From Lepus europaeus (taxonomy: Eukaryota > Chordata > Mammalia > Lagomorpha > Leporidae), in contig NC_084827.1 in NCBI RefSeq assembly GCF_033115175.1, positions 145,879,701 to 145,943,700 of the forward strand: a stretch of DNA of 64,000 bases, given 5' to 3'. Both the position numbers and the translations under genes were made by a program. The notes under the pieces are model-generated. The model saw only the letters and a program-made list of their open reading frames with translations, had not been told where the DNA came from and searched no databases. How positions within the stretch are numbered: the stretch's first letter is position 1; every line of letters starts with the position of its first letter. Shown here piece after piece: positions 37,143-48,447 of the stretch.

Positions 37143-37258
37143 GTCACCAGGGCCTGGCTGGAGGGCGCGCTGGGGCTGGGGGAGCCCCGGACCTGGACTC
37201 TGTCCCCGACAACCATTGTGGGCGGCAGCCGTGGCAGGAAGAGGAGACCCAGGCAGAG
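37143..37258 (+). CDS. KIAA2012: KIAA2012 exon 5, residues 228-266
   Basis: Acceptor CACCCTTGCAG; GT completes a Gly codon, then HQGLAGGRAGAGGAP, DSVPDNHCGRQPWQ and EEETQAE. Ends in phase 0 at GAG|GTACCG. The QPWQEEETQAE end aligns with my memory of human QPWQEDETQAE, which fixes the frame. The first half is a low-complexity Gly/Ala stretch. Confidence 0.83.
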
Positions 37259-37629
37259 GTACCGCTCCCTCCCAACGGCTCCCTCGGCCGGCCATGTTGT
37301 TCTCCACTCCAGAGGGGATTCTCTCTCCTTGACCATTTCCTGGGGGGACTGCAGGGACGAGAAGTCACGTGATCCTGCTGCCCACTGCCTCCCACAGGGC
37401 CACCTGCCGGAACCATCACGTTGTCCTGGGCAAAAGGGATTTCCCAGCCAGAGACTGTTGGGAAAGGCTGCACTCAGCATTCTCCTTCCCAGAAGTCTCG
37501 GTGCTTGTTTGGGTGTGGAGTCCTTGGAAAGGCCTGGAACAGAGTCGGCAGCTTGACACTGTGTGGCTGGGGCTTTCCAGGCTGACTTAGCCCCACACGC
37601 TGCCCTGACCATCCCGTATGGGCCGCTCC

Positions 37630-37765
37630 AGGGAAAAAGAGCTCTCGCCTTAAGTCGGGGAAAGCGCGGTTTGAATCGTGTTTCTTCCTAGTTGTGGTGA
37701 GCCTGCCCAAGACACGGAACCGACTTCGAGCCTGAATTACCTTTTCTGTAAAAATTGAGCTGCTA
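37630..37765 (+). repeat. MIR SINE
   Basis: Sense MIR: 'aaaaagagctctcgccttaagtcgg', 'gcggtttgaatcgtgtttc' and 'tgaattaccttttctgtaaaa'. Confidence 0.55.
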
Positions 37766-38001
37766 TCATAGACAAAGGGGCTTCAAAAGGCACATGGATT
37801 TCAAAGATAGCTTTGTCTTAGTGCCAAAAAAAAAAAAAATCCATGCGTACGCATATATCTCACAAGTTACTATGAAGACTAAATAAGTTAAAATGCAGAA
37901 ATGCTTCTAAACTGTAAAGTGTGTTTGTTGTGTGCGTGTGAGTACACAATAAGTTGTTCGTGCAACAGACATCTAACCCCACTGTCAATGAACTCACTTG
38001 A

Positions 38002-38014
38002 GGGGGGGGGGGGG
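38002..38014. repeat. G13 homopolymer
   Basis: Thirteen consecutive G in intron 5, likely length-variable. Confidence 0.9.
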
Positions 38015-38269
38015 AGCCATGCAGTGGATGGGGAGGCAGGGAGCATTTTATGATGAATAACCACAGTGACACTAGCGCTTCATTTTGATTTAAAAAAATT
38101 TTTTTTGCAAGAAAGCACCCGGGTCAGGCATGATTAAATGCCATTCTTTCTTTCATGAACAGTGAAATGCTCCATTGTCATAAATGCCATTAGAGGTCTT
38201 GCCATGGCAAGCTTGTTTGTCGTCTTCCCGGCCTGGGAAAGCAGTCTGGTCCCTGGAACCACGGGGCTA

Positions 38270-38309
38270 GCCGAGGGGGCTGAGCGAGAGCCGAGGGGGC
38301 TGAGCGAGA
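38270..38309. repeat. Exact 20-bp tandem duplication
   Basis: GCCGAGGGGGCTGAGCGAGA occurs twice in direct succession (38270-38289 and 38290-38309), ending 60 bp before exon 6. Confidence 0.95.
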
Positions 38310-38369
38310 CGGCAACCTGCGCGCTCCCTTGCTGACGCCCTGTTTACGGCGCTGTGTATCTGTTTCCAG

Positions 38370-38532
38370 GACACATCGGGAGCGTTCAAGGAAAACCACA
38401 GTAAAACAGCGCAGCAGAGCTGCAAGGGGGTCTCCAGCCAGGCCCACACCCATCACTTCCGGCTCCTGAGCCACGCAGCCCCCGTTACGTACTACGGAGG
38501 AGCCTTCCCCAGGGGGAAGGCCCTGCTCAGCG
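38370..38532 (+). CDS. KIAA2012: KIAA2012 exon 6, residues 267-321
   Basis: Acceptor CTGTTTCCAG; encodes DTSGAFKENHSKTAQQ, HTHHFRLLSHAAPVT and YYGGAFPRGKALLS. Donor AGCG|GTAAGG, phase 1. The YYGGAFP motif matches a conserved FCGGAFP-like spot in the human protein as I recall it. His- and Ser-rich, probably disordered. Confidence 0.87.
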
Positions 38533-38659
38533 GTAAGGAGCCCGGCACCTCACTCTGCTCTGGAGACCCCCACATATGCAGAGTTCATCTGTGAAACCCT
38601 GGGGCGTGCTGAACGTCCCTTCCTGGGCTGCTCACCTAAGTAACAGAGTCCCAGTGAAC

Positions 38660-38885
38660 TTGGCAATGGCCCTGCTCCGTGCACTTTCTTCACCCCGACT
38701 ACCTGGGTTCAAATTATCCCCTACTTTCCAGCAGTGAGCTTGAGCAAACTCTCTGATTTTGTTGAAGTTCAATTCCCCCCTCTGTGGAATGGGGTTAATA
38801 ATAATAATAATACCCCTATAAAGCTGCCGTGGGGATTGGTCCAAGTTAATGCCTATAAAAATACTTTGTGTGATTCCCCGTAGAT
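38660..38885 (+). repeat. MIR SINE
   Basis: Sense MIR: 'gactacctgggttcaaattatccc', 'cagtgagcttgagcaaactctctga' and 'tgtggaatggggttaataataat', with (TAA)n at 38796-38812. Confidence 0.75.
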
Positions 38886-39126
38886 ATCACTTAGTATATT
38901 AATTATGATTATCATTCTCCCCATCATCTGATTCAGCCAGCAAGAACCCAACCCAGATAATGAGACTGGGGCTCCCTGTGAACCTGCCGCGGCCACAGCT
39001 ATGTCAGTGCCCCGGAGCGCTCCTTGCCTTTCTTCCCATCAACCAAAAAGTGATCAAAGTTGAATGTCCACCGTGTAACCCCATACCTGCAACTAAGACA
39101 TTCTCATTCCCACCCTGTTTCTGCAG

Positions 39127-39269
39127 ACAAACAAGGGCATGTGCAACTCCGCCAAGCCAGAAGCGGCCCCCTGTTCCAGGAGCCCCCCGCGGAAAAATGC
39201 CTTCTCCCTCCCATAGCATCTGCCGCTGGCTCAGAAAAGCACACCCCCGGGGAAGTGAAAAAGAAAAAG
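39127..39269 (+). CDS. KIAA2012: KIAA2012 exon 7, residues 321-368
   Basis: Acceptor CTGTTTCTGCAG; AC completes Asp, then KQGHVQLRQARSG, EPPAEKCLLPPIASAAG and TPGEVKKKK. Ends in phase 0 at AAAAAG|GTTGTG. The donor is weak after +2 (TGTG in place of AAGT/GAGT). The frame stays open for 17 more codons to TGA at 39321-39323, so intron retention would give a short tail. Confidence 0.87.
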
Positions 39270-39545
39270 GTTGTGATGAGTGTGCGAGTGTGTGTGATTT
39301 ATCCCACTCCAGAAACAGGATGACTCAATGAGATGTCTCAACGGAGAACTGGCCTCTCTGGCTTCTGAGCTGTGCAGGCACGGCTGGGATAGAGCTGCAG
39401 TCAATTGCTAAATGTTGCAAATGGCAAAGAACTAGGGCTCCGGGCTGCCCCAAATTCCACCTTGAAGCCTACGTCATTATCACACTCTCTTGTGGCAACA
39501 GAATCCTTGTTCTGTTAAGGGCTAGGGTGGTCTGTAAGCATGAAA

Positions 39546-39703
39546 GGTACAGGGGCCCAAGGACTCGAGCCATCTTCTACTGCCTTCCCAGGCCGTAGCA
39601 CAGAGCTGGATCGGAAGAGGAGTAGCCAGAACTCAAACTGGCACCATATGGGATGCCGGCACTGCAGACGGCAGCTTACCCGCTATGCCACAGTGCTAGC
39701 CCC
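39546..39703 (-). repeat. CSINE, partial
   Basis: Only the head half of a minus-strand C SINE ('aggggcccaaggactcgagcc' to 'atgccacagtgctagcccc'). The A-tail side is missing. Confidence 0.85.
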
Positions 39704-41650
39704 CTCCCTTTCAACTCTGCGTGGGTCTCTAGTAGCTTGGAGACTTCAGTGATGAATGGAAACAGCAGCAGTTCTAGAATGTTCTGCCTCATAGCAGCAG
39801 TGGAAACACAAGCAGGTCTCTGGCACCCCTGAGCCATGGTGTCCTTGTCCGTGTGTTCCAGCCGTCATACCAACCTCCTGGGCCTGCTGGGAAGCTGAGA
39901 CGACAGGATGCATGTTTAGGAAAGCATCTGTGTCTGATTGGGAGCTACAGCAGTGGCAATGGGTTATGAGAAACCTTGTCATCCCAAGTGTCTCTGAAGG
40001 AGCCCCAGGCACTCCAGGAGGCCCCGGGCACCATTGCAAGAGGTTGCTTTCAGTGTGTTCAGCATTTTCCCAGATTTCTTGTATCTGCGCTGGTCTAAGC
40101 CTTCTCACCCACACCAGGAAGGCCTGTGTCTCCCCGGTTCCTTTGGACCAGAAGTAAACAGCAGGCTCCACCTGCCAGAACCATTGTGAGCCAAAGGCAA
40201 GGCCTCATGCTCACACCTGGGTCAGCCCAGAACTGAGCCAGGCTCGCAGGAAAGGGGCCCCTCCCCTCCACCCATGGATGCTATACCTAGGAAAGCAATT
40301 AAAACTCCATGTCAATTTCGAATTAGAATCTAGAAGTGAAATCCTGGCTTGTCAGCCATCCCTCACACAGATCATTTGAGCTTCTCAAAGACTTCTGAAA
40401 GCGAACCTTGTCAGAGAAAACGCACAGGGTCTGCATTCAAAAAAGGTCAGCTACTGGGCAGCTGGGACCCTGGCAGGGAAGCTCTCCAGGAACATAAAGA
40501 TCCCATGTGCGTGCATTTGCTTCGTCATTTTCTTAATGTCTCAAAATTCCAAATATGACCCTGCAAGTATTTGGCTGAATTTCCTTCCTTCAACTCTAAG
40601 CACAGAGGATGCTTGCGTGAGTTTCTGATCCCTTTTTTTGTTTTTGAGCACTGGAAAAGTGGGAAAGCTTTTCATTTTTCCTCCGGTGAAACTGAGCTCT
40701 CTGAAACCCAGCACGCATGCGCAGAGTCCTGTTCAGCTGTTAAAAGTTGCAAACTAAAGAGAGAAATCTCAGCAACTTCTAAATGATTAGTAACAGAAAG
40801 TATTACTATCCCTAATGTCTGCCTGCCTGCCTGCCTGCCTGCCTGTCTGTCTGTTTCTCTCTGTCTCTCTTTTTTTTTTTTTTTTTTTTTTTTTTGTGGG
40901 GACAGAAAAAATCTTGGCCAAACCAGTTGCTGATTCTGACGGGCAGTGCTCCGTTTCAGCTGTGTTCATGTAGCAGGTGTGGAGAAGCTTCGCTTTTCTG
41001 GTAGTGGCTAGATTGGCTATTAACCCAACAAGAGTCTACTCTCAAAGAAGTATCACAGAAATAATCCAAGTTCCAAACATGATTGTGTTTACATATACGA
41101 ATTCACTGACTCCTCTCGACAGCCTTAGGAGGCAGGCTTCTCACTCACTCCTGTTTCCCAGAGGACGGGATCGAGGCTTAGAGAGCCCTCGTAAGGGGAG
41201 CAAACACAAATCTGTCCGCCTGTTGCCTGCCCCGTCTTACCTGAACAGGTGCACGGTCAAACAATGTTCTGCACTTGGCTCGTTGTCCCTTGACAGCAGA
41301 GGCTGCGATTTCTCCCTTTCAGGACACAGACATCCCAGCTGTGTCATTTCCCTGTGTCTCGGCTTCCCCGGTTGCAAGAGAAAGTCCCCCCACCCTCTCA
41401 GAGGCTCGAAGCTCCATCACGTTTGTAATGCTCAGAGGTGTCGCAGGCTCGAGTCCTGGAGGGCCGTGTGCCAGGCTCCCAGGAGACCAAGCAGCACCAC
41501 CAAATATACAGGCTCCCAATTTGCTAAGCTTTACTTCTCCCAGCAGCTCCTGGCTCTAGGGATACAATGAGACTCAGTGCCATTTACTGCTCACAGGCAG
41601 CAGGCTTTGGGATACTTGCCATGTTGGTTTTGTGTTGAAATTCTCTCCAG
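39704..41650. other. Rest of intron 7, mostly unique
   Basis: No CSINE. It includes a (TGCC)n/(TGTC)n tract at 40820-40855, a 26-base T run at 40870-40895 and faint MIR wording near 41100-41200. No exon is supported. Confidence 0.5.
40820..40895. repeat. (TGCC)n(TGTC)n(TC)nT26 compound repeat
   Basis: Tetranucleotide array passing into TCTC and a 26-base T homopolymer, with no SINE body attached. Confidence 0.9.
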
Positions 41651-41819
41651 GTGTCAAGAGTTTTGAGATTACCTCCTATCTCAGAAGACCCACCCAGAGT
41701 CCTGGCCCCCCTGAGGAGCCAGTGTAAAGTCCATGAGCCTCCGATAGAACTCTTAGTCTTCCCAATGGAGATTCACGTCCACACTCAACACCACCCGAAA
41801 GACAAAGCCGGAAGAAGAG
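41651..41819 (+). CDS. KIAA2012: KIAA2012 exon 8, residues 369-425
   Basis: Acceptor TTCTCTCCAG; encodes VSRVLRLPPISEDPPRVLAP, then HEPPIELLVFP, MEIHVHTQHHPKDKAGRR. Donor AGAG|GTAGGT, phase 1. LPPISE-PPRVL and ELLVFPMEIH are among the best-conserved stretches compared with the human protein as I recall it. Confidence 0.91.
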
Positions 41820-42274
41820 GTAGGTCCCCCCTGCCCCGCGCCGTGGGTGTGTGCTCCTGGGGGAACTTAGGCAGGCCAGGAAGTACTGAGGTTTGGGATC
41901 CTGCCAATCCAAACCACTCCTGCGTCGTGGCTCTGACTTTCCCTAGGGTCCTTCCCTTGAGATAATTTTCCTAAAAGAAAGAAAATGGGTGGAATCTAGA
42001 AGTAGGTCTCTTTGGGTCATACCCACTTCCATTTTTTCAAATAGTGTTTGAACCTTTCGTTAAGCAGCACAATTTGCTAAACTGCGAAAGAGAAAGGAAG
42101 ACAGGCATAGATGAATCCCGTGCACCACAGGTGCCAAAAAGGTGCAAGAATGCTCAGGTCGTCATGAACCAGCTTCCTACCAAAAACAAATAAATTCATT
42201 CATTCATTAAATACAACATAAAATGAGGCAACTAAAATTAAAATGAGAAAATAAAAAGTGGTTAAAAGAAGCAG

Positions 42275-42604
42275 AGGGGGGCCAGCGCTGTGGCGCAGCA
42301 GGTTAATGCCCTGGCCTGAAGCGCCAGCATCCCATGTGGGTGCCTGTTCGAGACCCAGCTGCTCCACTTCCAGTCTAGCTCTCTGCTGTGGCCTGAGAAA
42401 GTAGTGGAAGATGGCCCAAGTCCTTGGTCCCCTGCTGCATGGGAGACCTGGAAGAAACTCCTGGCTTCAGATCGGCACAGCTCCGGCCATTGCGGCCAAT
42501 TAGGGAGTGAACCATTGAATGGAGGACCTCCCCCTCCCCCTCCCCCTCCCCCTCCCCCTCCCTGTAACTCTGACTTTCAAATAAATAAATAAATCTTAAA
42601 AATA
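42275..42604 (+). repeat. CSINE with (CCCCCT)n
   Basis: Plus-strand C SINE whose pyrimidine tract is a near-perfect CCCCCT hexamer array (42529-42562). The flanking duplication is AGAAGCAG (42267-42274, 42605-42612). Confidence 0.92.
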
Positions 42605-42742
42605 AGAAGCAGCAGCTGAGGAAAAATGTTGGCCGACATCTGGGATGATTTCATTGCTTTAGGTAAGCAATGGATTTAGCTGAGTTTCCTGACAGCCAAG
42701 GTAAAAAGGATACTTGAATCTTTGAATCTTCACTTTTATATT

Positions 42743-43023
42743 TTAATATTTACTTATTTATTTGAAAGTCTGAGTTACAGAGAGGGAGGGAGAAATGCAG
42801 AAAGAGATCTTCCATCTACTGGTTCACTCCCTAGGAGCTTCATCTGGGTCTCCCACGTGGGTGGCGGAGACCCAAACACTTGGACCATCCTCTGCTGCTT
42901 TTTCCTGAGCCATTAGCAAGGAGCTGGATTGGAAGTGGAGCAGCCAGGACTCCAACCAGCACCTGTATGGGATGCCAGTATCACAAGAGGCAGCTTTACC
43001 TGCTACGCCACAACACCAATCCC
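42743..43023 (-). repeat. CSINE, internal loss
   Basis: Minus-strand C SINE lacking the part between 'ggttcactccc' and 'taggagcttc'. Duplicated flanks resemble GAATCTTCA-TTTTATA. Confidence 0.85.
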
Positions 43024-43374
43024 TGGATCTTCATTTTATAAAAGAAAGATAAATGTTCATCCAAAGCATCACGGTCCTGCTCTGTCAGAGGTGATCACTA
43101 CAGTCCTTACGGAGCAGAGAGCTGTTGAGCACGGTTCTAAGGGATTGGAGGCAAGGGAGGGGTCAGTTCCAAGTGGGAACCTGGGAAAGCCTTTTGACGA
43201 GGCCTCTGAGTAACCCCTCACCTGTGTCCCAGGAGAAGGTGCTTCTGGCCTTCCTGAGCCGCATCCTTGACCCTTGCATTCTCTGGGAAGTCTAAGGTGA
43301 AACGTGGCTTCCTTCCATTGCCAGGGGGTCCTACTAGAGCTTTCTAGAAGTATCAACAAAAACTCACTGAGAAG

Positions 43375-43692
43375 CCAGTGCTGTGGCTTAGCAGGTAAAG
43401 CCGCAGGTAAAGCAGCGTTGGTATCCCAAATGAACACTGGTTCAAGTCCCAGCTGCCCCACTTCTGATCCAGCTCCCTGCTAAGGTGCCTGGGAAAGCAT
43501 CAGAGGAATGGCCCAAGTGCTTGGGCCCTGCACCCACATGGGAGACCGGAAGAAGCTCCTGGCTTCAGATTGGCTCAGCTCTGGTCTTTGTGGCCATTTG
43601 GGGAGTAAACCAGTGAAAAGATCTTTCTCCCTGTCTCTCCCTCTCTCTCTCTCTAACTCTGCCTTTCAAATAATAAATAAATAAATCTTAAA
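43375..43692 (+). repeat. CSINE
   Basis: Plus-strand copy with a small tandem repeat of 'gcaggtaaag' in its head, and an ACTCACTGA / ACTGTCACTGA flank. Confidence 0.88.
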
Positions 43693-43859
43693 AAAAAAAA
43701 AACTGTCACTGAAATAGAGTTTTAACTCCTAAGAATCACACAAGCAGCCATTTCATCCTGTGGCTACTTAGAATTCTCTCTGTGAAGCAATGTGCCTAAC
43801 TGTGGAGTTCCAAAGACCAGTCCATGGAAGGGGCTGTAAGAGGAGAAACAGCTCTAAGT

Positions 43860-43965
43860 CTTAGTTGTTGTACACGTTTATACATAGGTAAAAACTCATT
43901 GAATTGGATTCTTCAGATCTGTGCAATTAACTGTATGTGGAGTTTATCTTCAAAAAAAAATTGCT
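43860..43965 (+). repeat. L1 3' tip
   Basis: 'gttgtacacgtttatacataggtaaaaactcattgaattgg' across 43866-43906 and 'tgcaattaactgtatgtggagtttatctt' across 43922-43950 match the sense tip of an old L1. Confidence 0.6.
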
Positions 43966-44550
43966 CGGATCCTTTTAAAAAGAAACTACCGTGTTTTTAA
44001 AATGTAGGTCTTATTATTATTCTTGTGTGGGGAAGGCAGCAGGTCAGGAGATAGCTGCCACTGAAAAGGTGATTTGTTTTGCCAGTTCCCAGGGGTCGGG
44101 GGCATGCAAATCCAGGCAGGGCCGCACCGGGCAGCATCAGGTCCTGTTAGGGAGCAGAAGGGAGGGAGAACCTGGGCAAGAGCCTTTATGATGGTTTTTG
44201 CAGAAGGAACAGGGGAGGAGGAAGTTTAGGATTGGCTCTGGGATGCAGAGGGTGGCTGGTTCCCTGGCTCTGGCCCTGGGATGGTTGGCACACAGGGGTG
44301 TTGGCCCAGGAGTGTACCCACTGGATAAAGGAGGTAGCTGATGGTCAGGGACTCTGGATTAGCTGGTTTGCACTTACAAGTGTGCTCACACACGAGTCGT
44401 CTACTATCTCTGGGAACTGGCTAGTCAGGGGGCAGGGGAGGAAGGGTCACCTCAGGGTCAGTAAGGTTCCAGATGTGAAAACATCAGAATAAAAATGTAG
44501 ACTTCGTACAGAGATAAGATTCACAAGGTCGGGTTAAACCTGATTATTTT
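43966..44550. other. Unique non-coding DNA of intron 8
   Basis: No repeat or gene recognised. Confidence 0.45.
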
Positions 44551-44791
44551 GAGACTAGCATTTTGGCGCAGTGAGTTAAGCCTCCACCTGTAATGCCAGC
44601 ATCCAAATGTATACCAATTCAACTCCTGGCTGCTCCACTTCTGACCCAGCTCCATGCTGATGTGCCTGGGAGGGCAGCAGAGGATGACCCTGGTGCTTGG
44701 GCCTCTGCCACCCATGTGGGAGATCCAGGTGGAGTTCCTGGCTCCTGGCCAGTGGATGGAGGATCTTTCTTCTTCTCTCCCTCTCTCTCCA

Positions 44792-44824
<33 letters not shown>

Positions 44825-44878
44825 TCATCTCTCTCTCTCTCTTTCTGTAACTCTGCCTTCTAAATTAAAAAAGAAAAC
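44551..44878 (+). repeat. CSINE with long CT tract
   Basis: Plus-strand C SINE lacking the part after 'ctcctggcc'. Its CT tract runs about 44767-44845. Confidence 0.88.
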
Positions 44879-44884
44879 TAATCT

Positions 44885-45208
44885 AGGGCCAGCATTGTAG
44901 CATGGTGGATAAAACCATAGCCTGCAACACCAGCATCCTGTATGGGCACCGGTTTGTATCCTGGCTGCTCCACTTCTGGTCCAGCTCCCTGCTAATGGCT
45001 TGGGAAAAGCAGCAGAAGATGGTCCAAGTGCTTGGGCCCCTGTATCCATGTGGGAGAGCTGGGCTCCTGGCCCAGCAGTGGCCATTGCTGCAATCTAGGG
45101 AGTGAACCAGCAAATGGAAGATTCTCCTTCTTTCTCTCTCTCTCTCTCCCCTCCCCCCTCTTTCTCTGTAACTCTAGATTTCAGATAAACAAATAAATCT
45201 TTTTTAAA
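44885..45208 (+). repeat. CSINE
   Basis: Second plus-strand copy immediately after the previous one, head to tail. Flanks AACTAATCTA / AACAAATCTA. Confidence 0.88.
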
Positions 45209-45274
45209 CAAATCTAATTATTTTCCATGATGACTTTGGTATGAATGTCACAGGTCATCATGAACCAGGTTCTT

Positions 45275-45575
45275 CTTTCTTTATTTTTTTAGATTTTATT
45301 TATTAATTTGAAAGCAGAGTTACAGAGAGAATCTTCCATTCACTGGTTCACTCCTCAAATGGTCACAACAACCGGGACTGGACCAAGAAAAAGCCAGGAG
45401 CCAGGAGCTTCTTCTGGGTCTCCCACAGTGCAGGGTGAAGGAGCCCAGGCACTTGGACCATCTTACGCTGCTGTCCCAGGCACATTAGCAGGGAGCCGCA
45501 CATAAGTGGAGCACCTGGGACTTGGACCCTTATTGTAGACCATGGCTTAACCCACTGCACCACAGTGCTGGCCCC
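45275..45575 (-). repeat. CSINE
   Basis: Minus-strand copy with a 15-bp duplication ATGAACCAGGTTCTT (45260-45274) and ATGAACCAGATTCTT (45576-45590). Confidence 0.93.
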
Positions 45576-45932
45576 ATGAACCAGATTCTTAAAACTGGTA
45601 ACTACATTCATCTTGCCAACACATCGCCAAAGAAAAAATCAGAATAAAGTACAAAGAAATTGAGGCTGGAGAGTTCTTCCTCCCCTTCCGTGTCAGGCAG
45701 GAAGCTTTCCTATTCAAGCCTCAGAAGCTCCATTCAAACTGTGGGAAGCAAAAAACATCAGCTGACTCTAGGACCTGCGGGATCAGAGACAATCATCTGG
45801 GCAGTGCTTGATGAAGTCTCTCTGTTCTGTTAGCTTTCTCTCTCAAGCTGACTCTCACCATGTCATTACCAAGATGTCTTCCATGATCCCATGCTGACCT
45901 CCTGCCCGTCCAGTAGAAAAGCAACGCCTCTT

Positions 45933-46221
45933 GGCTGGCTCTGTGGCTCACTAGGCTAATCCTCTGCCTGTGGCGCCAGCACACCAGGTTCTAGTCCCTG
46001 TTGGGGCGCCGGATTCTGTCCCAGTTGCCCCTCTTCCAGGCCAGCTCTCTGCTGTGGCCCGGGAGTGCAGTGGAGGATGGCCCAAGTGCTTGGGCCCTGC
46101 ACCCGCATGGGAGACCAGGAGAAGCACCTGGCTCCTGGCTTCAGATCAGAGCGAAGGAAGACCTTTCTCTCTGTCTCTGTCTCTCTGTCCACTCTGCCTG
46201 TCAAAAAAAAAAAAAGAAAAA
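45933..46221 (+). repeat. CSINE, young, internal loss
   Basis: Young-type copy with an 18-bp duplication differing at one base (45915-45932 and 46222-46239). It jumps from 'cagatcagagcg' straight to 'aaggaagacc'. Confidence 0.94.
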
Positions 46222-46306
46222 AGAAAAGCAACACCTCTTAAAAACGCTTGCAAAAGGACCCAAATTGCCTCTGCTTGGCCAGGCTGGGACCAAGGACCCC
46301 AGCTAA

Positions 46307-46780
<474 letters not shown>

Positions 46781-46803
46781 TAAAACCAACTAACTAACTC
46801 TCT

Positions 46804-46817
46804 CGCGCGCGCGCGCG
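46804..46817. repeat. (CG)7 run
   Basis: Seven CG units about 95 bp after exon 9, following ACTA/TC repeats. Alternating CG can adopt Z-DNA. Confidence 0.9.
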
Positions 46818-47224
46818 TAAGTTACTCACTCACTAAACCATCCCCTACTGGTCTTTCCTGGCTGCAGGTGTCAAATGGCATCAACCTTACTAAAAATGTG
46901 CTGTATGCTACATAGTTAATCCTACGTTTGTTAAAGTGCAACTCCATTCCTAGTCTGTTTGTGGGTATGTATTCATTGAGAAGTTCACAATAGTGGCAAA
47001 AGTCTTCCCTCCACTTCTCAAGACATCGTGCAGGCATTTGAAATCACCCCCGTCACACCCAGGCGTGCATCCAAGTGTCTATTTTTATGCATCCGATCGG
47101 CTGGAAGTAACGGGCCACATTTAGAAAGCTTCCCATTCTCAGAAAACCGAGCCTCCTCTCCAGAAGTCACAGGACTGCAAACGAGACAGCAGGACCACAA
47201 GTGGCAAGCGAGCCCTGGCTCCGC

Positions 47225-47465
47225 CGATGCTCAGTGGCACGTGTGGAGTTCCTCCCCCAGGCCAGGCCCTGCTCTGCGGTTTCAACAAGCATCCTCTCGG
47301 CTATTCCTCACAACACCCTCATCCTCATTTCACAGACAACCGTAGCCCGGAGACCGAAGCAGTCTGTTTGATGTCACACAATTCTAAATGGTCTTGCGGG
47401 GACTGGAGCGCAGGCCTTGTATTGCCAGAGTCCACGCCCTTAGCCGTTACGCTGCACAGCCTTGT
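47225..47465 (-). repeat. MIR SINE
   Basis: Antisense MIR: 'caggccaggccctgctctgcgg', 'cctcacaacaccctcatcctcatttcacagacaacc' across 47306-47341 and 'ggactggagcgcaggcc'. Confidence 0.7.
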
Positions 47466-48232
47466 AGAATAAACAGACCAGTAAACCCGGGTCAGGATGC
47501 TCTTGAGCTATGTAGGTTTTGAGAATGCCCTTTGATTTTGGGGCACAGGCTAATTTAGTCTCTCTCTCAAGCGAGAGTTAATCCTCCTAATGGCTTTGAA
47601 GTTTCCTATTACAAAATCCAGATATGGCCGGGAATCACTCTGTGTGCAAGCAAGTAAGAGAGCCTCTTTCTTACCTCCGGAAGACAGGTGCACAGCCAGA
47701 GCGGCCGAGTTAAATGCCAACACCCCGGAATGTCATCTTTCCTACGATTCACCTTGCCTAGCCCTGCACTTGTTTCCAGCTGCCAGGTCCACCCACCAAG
47801 GATTGAGGAGCTAGAGTTTGTCTTTCTCCTGCCCCCATGCCAGGAGGACGCTGGCCTGGGAAAGTTCCAGAGACCTTCAGGTGAATTCACTCAGTACGCG
47901 GCCCAGCCTAGTCATAGATGCGTAAAGATGTAGGATGCATAAAGGGATCCAAGGAGGCAAGCTTTTGGTGGCAGCCTTTTACACACACAGTCCCTGGTGC
48001 AAGGGTATCTGGAGCTATAAGAGGGGCCGTCCCATCACCTCACAGGCTGGAGTCTTGTCTCTGCACTCCACTGGGCCCTGCCCTGGTGGGCACTCTGCCA
48101 GCTCCGACACCGTCGCTCCCCTTGGCATTGCCCTAGCAGGGCTGTGTGCGGTAGCTCAGCCCCTGCAAAGGGTCTCTGCTGCTCCCCACCCCCGCCCCAG
48201 CCAGGTTGTCTGAGGCATCCTTTGAAATAGAG
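47466..48232. other. Unique non-coding DNA of intron 9
   Basis: No repeat or gene recognised. Confidence 0.45.
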
Positions 48233-48447
48233 ATGCAGCGGGTTAATGCTCTGGTAGTAGAAGATGGCCCAAGTCCTTGGGCCCCTGCACCCATGTGGGA
48301 GACCTGGAAGAAGCTCCTGGCTCCTGGCTTTGGATCAGCACAGCTCCGGCCATAGCGGCCAACTGGGGAGTGAACCAGCAGATGGAAGACCTCTCTGTCT
48401 CTACCTCTCTCTGTAACTCTCTTTCAAATAAATAAAATAAATCTTAA
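48233..48447 (+). repeat. CSINE, internally deleted
   Basis: A short head piece 'gcagcgggttaatgctctgg' runs directly into 'tagtagaagatggcccaag', losing the B-box half. The 3' part and tail are intact. Confidence 0.87.

Noticed and set aside
36908-37612. 234-codon minus-strand open frame
   Set aside because: It overlaps KIAA2012 exon 5 on the opposite strand. GC-rich DNA lacks stops, and no known protein is recognised.
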